Part shown: positions 14,840-24,225 of the stretch, in pieces
Numbering within the stretch: the stretch's first letter is position 1
Layout of the letters: every line of letters begins with the position of its first letter
Assembly (NCBI RefSeq): GCF_018588585.1
Contig: NZ_JAEUFG010000033.1
Span: 1-41,218, forward strand
DNA length: 41,218 bases
Direction: 5' to 3'
Source: Bacillus sp. SM2101
GTDB taxonomy: Bacteria; Bacillota; Bacilli; Bacillales; SM2101
The notes under the pieces: model-generated
Database searches by the model: none
What the model was told of the DNA's origin: nothing
Seen by the model: the letters and a program-made list of their open reading frames with translations, nothing else
Program-made: the position numbers and the translations under genes

Positions 14840-14944
14840 AGACTTTAGTGCGTAAACATATAACATTCGATCGTATCTTTTCTAAAATACCTAGCTGTTC
14901 CAGTTAATTGAAAGCAGTAACTAAGTTTACGAAAAGAGCCTTTT
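14840..14944 (+). repeat. Dispersed repeat, copy A (degenerate)
   Basis: The 3' end aagtttacgaaaagagcctttt (split here: aagtttacga, aaagagcc) is well kept. The middle (cgatcgtatctttt) matches the cgttcgtggcatctttt of better copies. The 5' end is decayed. Confidence 0.6.
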
Positions 14945-14985
14945 AATTAATTTGAAAAGTATTATAAAATGTTCTTTCAAAAAAA

Positions 14986-15078
14986 TTAATTTTTAGCACC
15001 TGGTTTATCGTCGTACCCCGATGTAAATATTGCTGATAAAAAAGCAACCATGACAAGTAAAATTAGAACTAAACGCAT
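14986..15078 (-). CDS. Small hydrophobic peptide, 30 aa
   Basis: Too short for routine ORF calls but well supported: AAGGAGG stands just before the ATG on the minus strand. The product is one membrane-type segment (MRLVLILLVMVAFLSAIF) and a short charged tail ending DDKPGAKN. It lies alone between trmL and prkA. I do not know its family; single-span peptides like this are common in sporulating Bacillus. Confidence 0.6.
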   Translation of the reverse strand: MRLVLILLVMVAFLSAIFTSGYDDKPGAKN

Positions 15079-15267
15079 TGGTATATCCTCCTTCAGTACT
15101 ATAAATGTGCCTATAAACTTACGATATTTTTATTATAACTTATCAGACAAGAAGTGTGAATGAAAAGTATGATTAATCAGTCCAATTTATAAAATGCTTT
15201 ATAGAGGACTTCTTACTGATATATTAGCCTAATTATCGTTAATTAATCATGCTATAGGTTATCCTCG

Positions 15268-15276
15268 CATACAGTA
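15268..15276 (+). promoter_or_regulatory. Sporulation-type -10 before prkA
   Basis: CATACAGTA matches sigma-E (CATACAnT) and sigma-K (CATAnnnTA) -10 sequences, 38 bases before the start codon. prkA is a mother-cell (sigma-E) gene in B. subtilis. The -35 is unclear. Confidence 0.5.
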
Positions 15277-15314
15277 TATTAATCATGGTACATGAAATTT
15301 TGAGGAGGTCCTTT

Positions 15315-17210
15315 ATGGATATTTTAAAGAAAATTGAAACGTACAGAGAGGAAGAACAGCGGCTAAAATGGGAAGGTACCTTCGCGGATTATTTAGATAT
15401 TTTAAAAGAAAAACCATATGTAGCACAATCTGCTCACTCTAGAGTGTACAATATGATTAAAGATGCAGGAATAGAAGATGTAAATGGAAGTAAACATTAT
15501 AGATTTTTTAGTCATAAACTATTCGGTTTAGAAGAAGCATTGGAGAGACTAGTAGAAGAGTATTTTCATCCTTCAGCAAAACGTCTAGATGTCCGTAAAC
15601 GTATATTATTATTAATGGGTCCTGTAAGTGGAGGCAAATCAACACTAGTAACCATTTTGAAAAGAGGGCTTGAAGCATATTCTCATACTGACCGAGGGGC
15701 AATATATGCAATTAAAGGGTGCCCGATGCATGAAGACCCGTTACACCTGATTCCGCAGCATCTTAGAGAAGATTTTTTTGATGAATATGGAATTAGAGTC
15801 GAAGGGAACTTATCCCCCCTTAATATGATGAGATTGGAAGAAGAATACGGTGGGCAAATTGAAAATGTATTAGTGGAACGAATATTCTTTTCTGAAGATA
15901 AGCGTACTGGTATTGGAACATTTAGTCCTTCTGATCCTAAATCACAAGATATAGCTGATTTAACTGGAAGTATTGATTTTTCAACAATAGCTGAATTTGG
16001 CTCAGAATCAGATCCTCGCGCATATAGGTTTGATGGAGAGTTAAATAAAGCAAACAGAGGAATGATGGAGTTTCAAGAGATGCTGAAGTGTGATGAGAAA
16101 TTTTTATGGCATTTATTATCTCTTACACAAGAAGGAAACTTCAAGGCTGGTCGCTTTGCACTAATAAGTGCAGATGAATTAATTGTTGCACATACAAACG
16201 AAACTGAATATAGGTCATTTATTTCTAATAAGAAAAATGAAGCCTTACATTCTCGTATTATTGTTATGCCTGTACCATACAATTTAAAGGTTTCTGAGGA
16301 AGAACATATTTATACAAAAATGATTAGAGAAAGTGATGTTGCTAACGTTCATATTGCACCACATACTTTACGTGTAGCTGCCATGTTTACAATCTTAACA
16401 AGGCTTAAGGACCCGAAAAAAAATGATATTGATTTAGTTAAAAAAATGCGGTTGTATGATGGAGAATCAGTGGAAGGCTTTAACCCTATTGACGTGGAAG
16501 AATTGAAGAAAGAGTATCCAGATGAAGGAATGAGTGGGATTGATCCGAGGTATGTAATCAATCGAATATCATCAACAATTATTAGAAAAGAAGTGCCAGC
16601 TATTAATGCATTGGATGTTCTTAGGTCCTTAAAAGAAGGTTTAGATCAGCATCCATCGATATCAAGCGAAGAACGTGAGAAGTTTTTAAATTATATCTCT
16701 ATTGCTCGGAAAGAATATGACGAAATAGCCAAAAAAGAAGTACAAAAAGCCTTTGTTTACTCATATGAGGAATCAGCTAAGACGCTGATGGATAATTATT
16801 TAGATAATGTTGAAGCATATTGTAATAAAAATAAACTTCGAGACCCATTAACGGGTGAAGAAATGAATCCAGATGAAAAGCTAATGCGTTCAATTGAAGA
16901 GCAAATTGGTATTTCAGAAAATGCAAAAAAAGCGTTTAGAGAAGAAATTCTCATTCGAATTTCTGCCTATGCTCGTAAGGGGAAAAGATTTGAGTATAAA
17001 TCTCATGAACGTTTACGTGAAGCTATACAGAAGAAATTATTTGCAGACTTAAAAGATGTAGTTAAAATAACAACATCAACGAAAACACCAGATGAACTAC
17101 AACTGAAGAAGATTAACGAAGTTGTTGCAAGGTTAGTTGATGAACATGGCTATAATTCTACATCAGCAAATGAATTACTGCGATATGTTGGCAGCTTGTT
17201 AAATAGATAA
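15315..17210 (+). CDS. prkA: PrkA AAA+ protein (serine kinase/Lon-like protease family)
   Basis: A 631-residue AAA+ protein. Walker A is GPVSGGKST (about residues 102-110), and the AAA+ core spans about 60-390. A C-terminal PrkA domain with long helices fills about 400-631. First described as a serine protein kinase, PrkA of Bacillus is now linked to ATP-dependent proteolysis and works in the mother cell early in sporulation, located at the spore coat. GAGGAGG precedes ATG 15315; an in-frame ATG at 15285 has no ribosome site. In B. subtilis yhbH follows prkA closely; here about 4.5 kb, including a YhgE-type gene on the other strand, separates them. Confidence 0.96.
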   Translation: MDILKKIETYREEEQRLKWEGTFADYLDILKEKPYVAQSAHSRVYNMIKDAGIEDVNGSKHYRFFSHKLFGLEEALERLVEEYFHPSAKRLDVRKRILLLMGPVSGGKSTLVTILKRGLEAYSHTDRGAIYAIKGCPMHEDPLHLIPQHLREDFFDEYGIRVEGNLSPLNMMRLEEEYGGQIENVLVERIFFSEDKRTGIGTFSPSDPKSQDIADLTGSIDFSTIAEFGSESDPRAYRFDGELNKANRGMMEFQEMLKCDEKFLWHLLSLTQEGNFKAGRFALISADELIVAHTNETEYRSFISNKKNEALHSRIIVMPVPYNLKVSEEEHIYTKMIRESDVANVHIAPHTLRVAAMFTILTRLKDPKKNDIDLVKKMRLYDGESVEGFNPIDVEELKKEYPDEGMSGIDPRYVINRISSTIIRKEVPAINALDVLRSLKEGLDQHPSISSEEREKFLNYISIARKEYDEIAKKEVQKAFVYSYEESAKTLMDNYLDNVEAYCNKNKLRDPLTGEEMNPDEKLMRSIEEQIGISENAKKAFREEILIRISAYARKGKRFEYKSHERLREAIQKKLFADLKDVVKITTSTKTPDELQLKKINEVVARLVDEHGYNSTSANELLRYVGSLLNR

Positions 17211-17220
17211 TTGACCAAAA

Positions 17221-17258
17221 TAAAACGTAAAATTCAATTGAATTTTACGTTTTATTTT
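17221..17258 (+). terminator. Terminator after prkA
   Basis: Perfect arms aaaacgtaaaattc (17222-17235) and gaattttacgtttt (17240-17253) with an AATT loop, then Ts. Confidence 0.9.
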
Positions 17259-18212
17259 GAATAAAAAATCCATGAGTTTAGGTAGACAATAGTATTCACA
17301 AAGAGGAAAAAATGATATGAAGAGAAAAAAATATGAATATCGCATAGTAAGGGGAACTTGAAGGTATGTAAGCCTAAGTGCAGTTTCGTCAGTGAGATGA
17401 CAAACTGTACTTAGGGTGTATGAAATCAGAAATGTTCTTGACATAAATTTTGACATGTTTTTAGGAAGGTGGCTTACCAACCCATCTTCTTATCTAAATT
17501 ATAGTAAATAATAAGTTAATATGTACATGTAAAATTGGTGGATGAAAACACAATCATTTCCTTATAAAGTATATTTTCCTAGTACTACTCCAGAAACATT
17601 TTATCTAACCTGGTCATAAATATTAATATCATAACTGAATTACTACTTGTTTACTTATGATTTTGAATGGATCAATATCACCACTGACTATCATAAATTT
17701 ACTGGATGTAATATATTGAACTTCTTTATAACAAAGTCAAGGTGAAAGCAAGTTTACTAACAAGAGTCCGCTAGAAATTCCTTTCAAACAAAATTAATGA
17801 AAAACGTAGTTAACGATTATCTCCATAGTAGAAATGATATGGTTAGACCTTAAGGATGGTTAGATAACCGTTAATTATGAATGATACAAATACATCAATG
17901 AAAATGACATAGCAGTATTGTAATAACATCTTAACCTAGCGGCCTGGCTGCTTGTTTAAAGCTAGATGTAGTGGGTTAGCGCCCTAATCAATAAATCAGA
18001 TGAAATTGATTGTATTTAAGGTTATATGAACGAGTTGGTAGTCTGCTTAATAATTGAAGTAATTGTAATAGATTCATTGCTGGATGTTTTGCGGTGGATT
18101 TTGCTACTGGATAATCATAAAAAGGTGAGAGGGGGTTTACCCTACCACTCTCTATTTTAAACATGGAATGATCTACTCTATACGTACGAAATAATTATCA
18201 AACCTTTTGAAG
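17259..18212. other. 950-base stretch without a clear gene
   Basis: No open frame with a ribosome site is visible. The main landmark is a long hairpin: cctaagtgcagttt (17373-17386) pairs with aaactgtacttagg (17402-17415) with one mismatched pair, and gtca/tgac extend it inside. It has no T run. The rest looks like decayed sequence. Confidence 0.5.
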
Positions 18213-18578
18213 TTAATAATTGTACACTTGCTTTGATAATTTCTTACCTGTTTGAAGCAGAAACTTGACCCTTTCTAAGCACCAGTCTATTGTTAACTTA
18301 GAACTTTTTCCATAGGAGTTTAGGTCTGCAATTATTTTAGAATCTATGATGCAAACAGGAACATAGTCACTTTTATTAACGAGTTCCTTTATTATTGAAT
18401 GGTTAGAAGTAGCTACATAATGAAATTCTTTTTTGTGTTCTAAAAGCCAATGATCTTGAGTTGTGTCACAAACTAAAATAGCACGTACGACACCCTCGAT
18501 AAATTCTATTTCTTCAACTAACTGTCTTATCTTTACCCCTTCTTTCTTGTATCTACACACCAATGGAAAATTATACAT
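18213..18578 (-). CDS. Hypothetical protein, 121 aa, possibly 5'-truncated
   Basis: I do not recognise it. The translation looks protein-like: VEEIEFIEGVVRAILVCD, then KKEFHYVATSNHSIIKELVN and DWCLERVKFLLQTGKK. It seems soluble and alternates helix and strand. The ATG at 18578 has no ribosome site and neither does any early GTG, so the true 5' end may be missing. A weak minus-strand hairpin with Ts lies beyond its stop (18127-18158). It stands alone between prkA and the yhgE-type gene. Confidence 0.4.
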   Translation of the reverse strand: MYNFPLVCRYKKEGVKIRQLVEEIEFIEGVVRAILVCDTTQDHWLLEHKKEFHYVATSNHSIIKELVNKSDYVPVCIIDSKIIADLNSYGKSSKLTIDWCLERVKFLLQTGKKLSKQVYNY

Positions 18579-18784
18579 AACTAATAGGTATTTAGTCTTG
18601 GAATTAAATAAAATGTCATAAAATGTTCAAAAATTAGTAAGTATAAGTTTCTAGTTATTTTGATTATCTTTGAAAATTTGACAAATAATTTTATAAATAA
18701 CAAAATTATTATTAAAAATATTATTATGAAATAAAAAATTAATTTTGTGAACAGAAATTCACTTCAATTTTTTTCTGTTTTATC

Positions 18785-18852
18785 AATGCTGTTTTCGTCA
18801 TACTGAAATATAAGCACGTAATACAACTAGCGTTCGTGGCATCTTTTCATGT
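18785..18852 (+). repeat. Dispersed repeat, copy B (5' part)
   Basis: aatgctgttttcg followed by agcgttcgtggcatctttt, as in copy C. The 3' end with gaaaagagcct is not visible. It sits in a 350-base gap that otherwise holds only AT-rich sequence. Confidence 0.65.
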
Positions 18853-18930
18853 TGTTAAAATGATGGATAATACATATGTTGCCACCATGGGTTAATTAAT
18901 CTCTCATTTTATCAAATTACTGTCCAAATA

Positions 18931-18975
18931 AAAAAACTTTAAGATTTGAGTGTCTAGACCCAAATCTTAAAGTTA
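18931..18975 (-). terminator. Terminator of the yhgE-type gene
   Basis: Perfect 14-bp arms, aactttaagatttg (18935-18948) and caaatcttaaagtt (18961-18974). The T run is on the minus strand. Confidence 0.9.
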
Positions 18976-19005
18976 TTACATCATTTTATCATTTCACCTT
19001 TTTAT

Positions 19006-21312
19006 TTACGCAGACAAACTTTGATCATGCGCAAGCTTTTTTGTACCAAATAAAAATGTACTTAATGCAAGCATTGAGAAAATCACAAAGTAAATGAGTA
19101 AAACTGAAGTATTTGACCACATGAAGCCAGTATCATTAAGTGAAATAATTGCCTTGAATCCAGCATTTGTATATGTTAATGGGAGGAATTCACTCAAGTT
19201 TCGTAAATTCTCTGGTAACATATCAATAGGTAGGTTAGCGCCAGTTATCGATAACTGAAGAACGATAAATACAAAGGCTAAGAAACGTCCAACATTTCCA
19301 GCAAGAGATACAAGGAAGAAGATAATCGTCATGAATGTTAAACTAACGGAGATAGTAAATAGTATGAATGAGACAACGTTTGCTACATTAAGCTGTAAGA
19401 ATAGTATCGTAACGACGGAAACTAATAATCCCTGGACTACTGAAAATAATGTCAACGTCATAAATTTACTAGCAAACAAGCTTATGGCTGATGTTGGTAA
19501 TTCTGGCTCAGAAGGCTTTTTAAAGTCAATGATGAAAGACATCATTAAGATGCCTACAAAAAGCGCAAGAGATATGATATATGGAGCAGTCGAATCACGA
19601 TAGTATTCGAAACCGCTTACTTTCTCTTCAACAAGTTGGACAGGTGATGAAAACATTGCAATATTTTTATCCGAAGTATTGATGCTAGTCGTTTGTTGAG
19701 CACCTTCTTCAAGCCCTAACGCTAGCTCCATGCTGCCCTCTTCAATTTGGCCAGCACCCGCATCTAATTGTAATACACCATTTGTTAAATCTCCCCAACC
19801 TGATTGTACGCTTTGATTACCTTCATTAAGTAGTTGCATATTACTATTTATGATAGTTGTACCTTCTGTTAGTGTTTTCCATCCAGTATTTACATCATTA
19901 TTGCCTATCCTAACCATTGAAGCCCCACTATGGATAGAAGATAAGTTATTTATTATTGAGTTCCAAGATGAACTTACAATAGCTGTTCCATCAGCAATTT
20001 GTTTAGCTCCTGTATCTAATTCTAAAACACCATTATTTACAGCTTCTTGACCAATGATTAATTCACCAAGCCCTGCCTCTAATTGTTTTACACTTGGTGC
20101 AGCTTCGTCTAGTCCTTGAGCAACTAGATCAGCTCCAGGCTTCAGCTTAGATTGGGTGTCATTCATCAATTGATTAACGCCTGCTGATATTCCGTTACTT
20201 AGTGCTAGTATAGTGGTGAAGTTTTCATCAGAATTAAGATTATGAGTGGCATTGTAAGCTTCTAGGAGAGTTAGTAGAGTTTGCATATTTTCTGCTAAAT
20301 CATTAGTTCCTGTAATAATACCATTAATACCATTAGCAACTTCTTGACTTCCTGGTGCAAGTAGTTCCATACCACTATTTAAACTCACACTTCCATTATA
20401 TGCATCATTTAATCCTTGGAGGATTTGAGGAGTATATTTTGCAAGTTCTTGACTACCATTTGCTAACTTTTCTCCACCCTCAGCTAATACATCGATCTGT
20501 TCGGAGCCTTGTTGAATTGTAGTTAGTAATAATCCAATTGCGGCTTCAAGGTCCTTTGATCCACTAGCTAATTCCTCAATACTTCCTTGTTTTGAAATTA
20601 ATGATGTTAACAATTCTTGTGTACCTGCTTCAAGTTCTTGTGAACCAGCAGCTAGTGCATTAATTTCTGGAGCCTTTTGTTGTAGAGCAGATAGTATTGA
20701 CCCTGTTCCTTCACGTAATTCTATTGAACCAGAGTATAATTGATCTGAGCCTTCTGCAGCCGATTCAAAACCACTTGAAATTTCACCAAGCTGCGCAAAA
20801 AGACTTTGTGTATAAATCTCGGTTATTTTATTTCCGAGTTGCTCCCGGATTTTTTCTGTAGCTCCACTTGTTACTTGTGCAGCTGTAAAGTTCAAGCCTT
20901 CATTTTGGTAATAACGGAGTTCAGGTACCTTAGGGCTCTCAGTTAGTACTGTTGTAATTTTTTGAGAGAAATCTTCAGGAATTTCGATAACCATGTAATA
21001 ATCTTGATTTGTTAGACCTTGTTGGGCTGATTCTTCATTTACAAAGTGAAAGCCCAATGTCATGCTTTGCTTCATATCAGCGACTAATTCTTCACCAATA
21101 TTAATAAGCTCATCACCTGACATGGCACCTTTGTCCTTATTGACGACAGCAACAGGTAAATTTGACATATAATCATATGGTCCCCAAGTAGATGAAAGTA
21201 GGATGGCTACATAAACAATAGGAACGAGAAGTACAAGGATGACAGATAATAACATCCCCTTTTTACTAGTTAACTTTCCAAGGTCAGTTACCAGTAATTT
21301 AAATGCATTCAT
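19006..21312 (-). CDS. yhgE: YhgE/Pip-family membrane protein
   Basis: A 768-residue protein of the YhgE/phage-infection-protein family. One membrane helix lies near the N-terminus (about 20-40, MLLSVILVLLVPIVYVAILL). A very long outer region follows (about 45-580) with heptad-like repeats such as GSQELEAGTQELL and GAKQIADGTAIV, predicted to be long helices. Five or six C-terminal helices (about 585-755) resemble ABC-2 permeases. The family includes phage receptors (Lactococcus Pip, B. subtilis YueB) and type VII secretion partners (EsaA); YhgE itself has no firm role. AGGGGGG precedes the ATG. A possible operator lies upstream at 21370-21389. In B. subtilis it pairs with a TetR-type gene, which I do not see here. 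Confidence 0.9.
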   Translation of the reverse strand: MNAFKLLVTDLGKLTSKKGMLLSVILVLLVPIVYVAILLSSTWGPYDYMSNLPVAVVNKDKGAMSGDELINIGEELVADMKQSMTLGFHFVNEESAQQGLTNQDYYMVIEIPEDFSQKITTVLTESPKVPELRYYQNEGLNFTAAQVTSGATEKIREQLGNKITEIYTQSLFAQLGEISSGFESAAEGSDQLYSGSIELREGTGSILSALQQKAPEINALAAGSQELEAGTQELLTSLISKQGSIEELASGSKDLEAAIGLLLTTIQQGSEQIDVLAEGGEKLANGSQELAKYTPQILQGLNDAYNGSVSLNSGMELLAPGSQEVANGINGIITGTNDLAENMQTLLTLLEAYNATHNLNSDENFTTILALSNGISAGVNQLMNDTQSKLKPGADLVAQGLDEAAPSVKQLEAGLGELIIGQEAVNNGVLELDTGAKQIADGTAIVSSSWNSIINNLSSIHSGASMVRIGNNDVNTGWKTLTEGTTIINSNMQLLNEGNQSVQSGWGDLTNGVLQLDAGAGQIEEGSMELALGLEEGAQQTTSINTSDKNIAMFSSPVQLVEEKVSGFEYYRDSTAPYIISLALFVGILMMSFIIDFKKPSEPELPTSAISLFASKFMTLTLFSVVQGLLVSVVTILFLQLNVANVVSFILFTISVSLTFMTIIFFLVSLAGNVGRFLAFVFIVLQLSITGANLPIDMLPENLRNLSEFLPLTYTNAGFKAIISLNDTGFMWSNTSVLLIYFVIFSMLALSTFLFGTKKLAHDQSLSA

Positions 21313-21369
21313 TTAATCCCCCCTAAATATAAATGTATATATATAAAAAGAAACTGGATGTTAATTAAT

Positions 21370-21389
21370 AACTGAATATTCAATCAGTT
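21370..21389 (-). promoter_or_regulatory. Possible operator upstream of yhgE
   Basis: aactgaatattcaatcagtt has matching outer arms aactga/tcagtt and a central perfect TGAATATTCA. It lies about 60 bases before the start. TetR-family regulators often bind such palindromes; no regulator gene is adjacent. Confidence 0.35.
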
Positions 21390-21731
21390 TCTAATGATTC
21401 ATATATTCTTTGGATAAACTCATTAATCCTGCTAAATTATACAAGTTTAAACATTTTTTCTTCTCCTTTTACATTCAGTAATTATAAGCATGCAAGCTAA
21501 ATTAACGTTATGCTCTTATTTCCTTCAAACACGATTTGCAGGACTTGTCTAATTTTAATAGATATGTACCTATTTAGCTGAAATATTTGTCAATAATTCA
21601 TCCTTACTGCATATGATAGAGTAACCAACCTTTATAATAAGAAAAAAAGCACTATGATACGTTATGCAGGCAATGCCAATTTTGTGAATGGATTTTTCAG
21701 ATTGTTAAAAAATTAAATAGGGGGATTAACA
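21390..21731. other. Divergent intergenic region yhgE/yhbH
   Basis: AT-rich leader DNA for the two divergent genes. A gatacgtta at 21656 is a poor candidate for a sporulation -10 of yhbH. Nothing else is visible. Confidence 0.4.
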
Positions 21732-22901
21732 ATGTCAGCAAAAAATGTGCGATCGTTTGTGGTTTCACGTGAAGATTGGTCCCTCCATCGTAAAGGACAT
21801 GATGACCAGCAAAGGCATCAAGAAAAAGTACAAGAAGCAATTCGGAACAATTTGCCAGATTTAATAACAGAAGAAAGTATTGTCATGTCAAATGGACGGG
21901 AAGTAATAAAAATCCCAATTCGTTCATTAGATGAATATAAAATTCGATACAATTATGATAAGAATAAACATACTGGTCAAGGAGATGGAGAGAGTAAAAT
22001 TGGTGATGTAATTGCACGTGATGGTACACCTTCCAAAAAAGGTGCAGGTAAAGGACAGGGGGCTGGTGATCAGCCGGGAGAGGATTATTACGAAGCAGAA
22101 GTTTCTTTAATGGAATTAGAGCAAGCGTTATTTAAAGAGTTAGAGCTTCCTAACTTAAAGCAAAAAGATCAAGATGAAATTGTTATTGATAAAATAGAAT
22201 TTAATGACATAAGACGGACGGGTCTAACTGGAAATATTGATAAAAGAAGAACGATGCTTTCTGCCTATAAAAGAAATGCAATGCAAGGTAATCCAAGTTT
22301 TCATCCTATATATCGAGAAGATATAAAATATAAAACATGGAATGAAGTTATAAAACATGAATCAAAAGCGGTTGTCATTGCGATGATGGATACGAGCGGA
22401 AGTATGGGAATTTGGGAAAAGTATATGGCTCGTAGCTTTTTCTTCTGGATGACTCGTTTCTTGAGGACTAAATATGAAACAGTTGAATTAGTATTCATTG
22501 CCCACCATACAGAAGCAAAAGTAGTTTCTGAAGAGGATTTCTTTTCGAAAGGAGAAAGTGGAGGAACAATTTGTTCTTCGGTTTATCGTAAAGCACTTGA
22601 AGTAATTGATAATAAATATAACCCGGCTCTATACAACATTTATCCATTTCATTTTTCAGATGGAGATAATCTTACTTCCGATAACGCCAGATGTGTTAAG
22701 CACGTGAAAGAGCTTATGGAGATATCAAACATTTTCGGGTATGGTGAGGTGAATCAGTATAACCGTCACTCCACATTAATGTCAGCTTATAAAAATATAA
22801 AAGATGAAAAGTTCAGGTACTATATTTTAAAGCAAAAAGCTGATGTATTCCATGCGATGAAAAGTTTTTTTAGAAAAGAAGAGGAAAAGTTGTATGCATA
22901 A
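21732..22901 (+). CDS. yhbH: Sporulation protein YhbH
   Basis: A 389-residue soluble protein of the YhbH/YeaH family (DUF444). The N-terminus ([20 protein letters not shown]) is typical, followed by a Gly/Lys-rich linker (about 100-120) and a von Willebrand A-like domain from about residue 210 with MMDTSGSMG, the metal-site DxSxS form. It ends with [25 protein letters not shown] precedes the ATG. The family is functionally tied to PrkA: the pair is co-conserved and in B. subtilis both are mother-cell sporulation genes needed for efficient sporulation. A terminator follows within ten bases of the stop codon. Confidence 0.95.
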   Translation: MSAKNVRSFVVSREDWSLHRKGHDDQQRHQEKVQEAIRNNLPDLITEESIVMSNGREVIKIPIRSLDEYKIRYNYDKNKHTGQGDGESKIGDVIARDGTPSKKGAGKGQGAGDQPGEDYYEAEVSLMELEQALFKELELPNLKQKDQDEIVIDKIEFNDIRRTGLTGNIDKRRTMLSAYKRNAMQGNPSFHPIYREDIKYKTWNEVIKHESKAVVIAMMDTSGSMGIWEKYMARSFFFWMTRFLRTKYETVELVFIAHHTEAKVVSEEDFFSKGESGGTICSSVYRKALEVIDNKYNPALYNIYPFHFSDGDNLTSDNARCVKHVKELMEISNIFGYGEVNQYNRHSTLMSAYKNIKDEKFRYYILKQKADVFHAMKSFFRKEEEKLYA

Positions 22902-22908
22902 GTGTAAG

Positions 22909-22936
22909 AAGTCAGCTGTGAGGCTGGCTTTTTATA
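22909..22936 (+). terminator. Terminator after yhbH
   Basis: aagtcagc (22909-22916) pairs with gctggctt (22923-22930), then Ts. Confidence 0.82.
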
Positions 22937-22985
22937 TGGGGTTTAATACAGAAATAACATGATTAATGTAAACAGCCTCATTTAC

Positions 22986-23411
22986 TTACCCTTTTTGAAA
23001 TGTAGGGACATTGATGCATCGACACGTACTTGTGAGAATTAATAACGCAGGTTCACATTTATTTTCTAGAATAGATAATCGATACTTATGACAACCTATA
23101 GGTGGAGTATCACATACTATCGTTGGGAGGGAAGGTGAAATTTCCTTCTCTTTCATCTGACAGAGGGTAACTACATAGTGTAATAGCATTCCGGTCTGTT
23201 ATGCGTTGAACTACGTACAGTTGCTTGTAAGTCTACCCATAGTATCAATCTTTGCAAACCCAACCCTTTTCTATCACTTAATTGTATCTGTTGTTAATAT
23301 TATAGGGACTAGTACTGTCCCTTCCATACCATCACTTAATGTAAATTCTCCAAATTGACAATTACATAATATTTCATTGATTCCTTTCCCTTTGCACTGA
23401 CAGTCACACAT
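22986..23411 (-). pseudogene. Cysteine-rich gene with four in-frame stops
   Basis: One reading frame of 142 codons holds protein-like sequence throughout. ATG 23411 (ribosome site gggaagg) gives MCDCQCKGKGINEILCNCQF and on to TTDTIK, then TGA and TAG. Next come KRVGFAKIDTMGRLTSNCT, TAG, FNA, TAA, and QTGMLLHYVVTLCQ through CDTPPIGCHKYRLSILENK to TSTCRCINVPTFQKG and a final TAA at 22986. No frame shift is needed. The cysteine pattern (CDCQCK at the start, STCRC near the end) recalls small exosporium or coat proteins, but I cannot assign a family. A related C-terminal piece lies at 26563-26711. The first 45 codons alone (23274-23411) may still be translated. Confidence 0.6.
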
Positions 23412-23541
23412 AGATTTTCCTTCCCTTCAAGTATTTAAAGATGTTATTAATTAGGGAATGCCTGACTACTTAAAAGTGCAACTGACAACTGTCTACATTA
23501 TACAAATGTCCTTAGGAAACACAATGATTATTGAGGTTACT

Positions 23542-23568
23542 AAGGCTGAAGAAATTCAGTCTTTTTTG
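23542..23568 (+). terminator. Orphan terminator
   Basis: aaggctgaa, GAAA loop, ttcagtctt, then Ts. No plus-strand gene precedes it, so it may end a small RNA or a lost gene. Confidence 0.7.
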
Positions 23569-23683
23569 TTCTGATTAAAGGAGAAAAGGTCCACAAACTC
23601 TAGTTGTACTTTCACAGCTAACTTCGTCAATATGGGGATATCATAGTATAATTGGAATAGCGGATTCTAAGGGTAGTCGGCGT

Positions 23684-23800
23684 ATGACGGTATTTGAAGC
23701 GTTGATGTTGGCAATTGCATTTTGCGGGCTAATCATTTCGATACCGTCTTTTAACAAGGCTGTTTTTGCATTGATTGTTTCTTTTCGTTCAAAGGTATAG
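23684..23800 (+). CDS. Putative holin-like type I toxin, 38 aa
   Basis: The product reads MTVFEALMLAIAFCGLIISI, then PSFNKAVFALIVSFRSKV. The start MTVFEAL followed by one hydrophobic segment and a short basic end is the signature of the holin-like toxin family (Hol_Tox; TxpA/BsrE-like), whose members insert in the membrane and are silenced by antisense RNA. A TATAAT (23647-23652) lies 31 bases before the start; the ribosome site (aagggtag) is weak. The last ~14 codons come from dispersed repeat copy C, which begins at 23756, so the original tail was replaced and activity is doubtful. I could not identify the antitoxin RNA. Confidence 0.55.
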   Translation: MTVFEALMLAIAFCGLIISIPSFNKAVFALIVSFRSKV

Positions 23801-23922
23801 GCACGTATACACTTAGCGTTCGTGGCATCTTTTTTACTTATACGATTATTGAGCTCTCATAAAACGCATCATACTGTCGAATTTTAGTGAAGATAGCAAC
23901 AAAGTTTACGAAAAGAGCCTTT
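23756..23922 (+). repeat. Dispersed repeat, copy C (best full copy)
   Basis: About 167 bp. It starts aaggctgtttttgcattgat, has cttagcgttcgtggcatctt in the middle, and ends agcaacaaagtttacgaaaa gagcctt. The ends are imperfect inverted repeats (AGGCTgTTTTtG with CGAAAAgAGCCT). It runs into the toxin gene. Confidence 0.8.
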
Positions 23923-24182
23923 AACAAAAACGACAAATAGACCACCCTTAACTCTTTAGCAGGAGATAGGTGGTCTACTGAAACTTATAAAGCCGACTCT
24001 CTAGAGAATCGGCTATTGTATGACCGTAAGTGTTGGAGAACTTGCGGTTCTTCTTATTGTATGCAGTTAATGCTTGTCTATGATTAGAATATCATAATTG
24101 CTGGATAATATACAATTTACATAGACTTCTGCGCATTTTAGTCACATTATATATTTTAGTCCAACCTTCTATAGCAAATATC
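23923..24182. other. Gap between repeat C and the collagen-like gene
   Basis: Contains an imperfect hairpin (ccgactctctagagaatcgg, 23993-24012) and AT-rich sequence. No gene seen. Confidence 0.4.
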
Positions 24183-24190
24183 CATACGTA
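24183..24190 (+). promoter_or_regulatory. CATACGTA, sporulation-type -10
   Basis: CATACGTA lies 43 bases before the collagen-like gene start and resembles mother-cell -10 sequences. No clear -35. Confidence 0.35.
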
Positions 24191-24225
24191 TAAAGTAAAA
24201 ACTATTATAGAAGGTGAAATAACTG

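Noticed and set aside
19331-20050. Plus-strand open frames opposite yhgE
   Set aside because: Antisense to the long repeat region of a clear gene, without ribosome sites.
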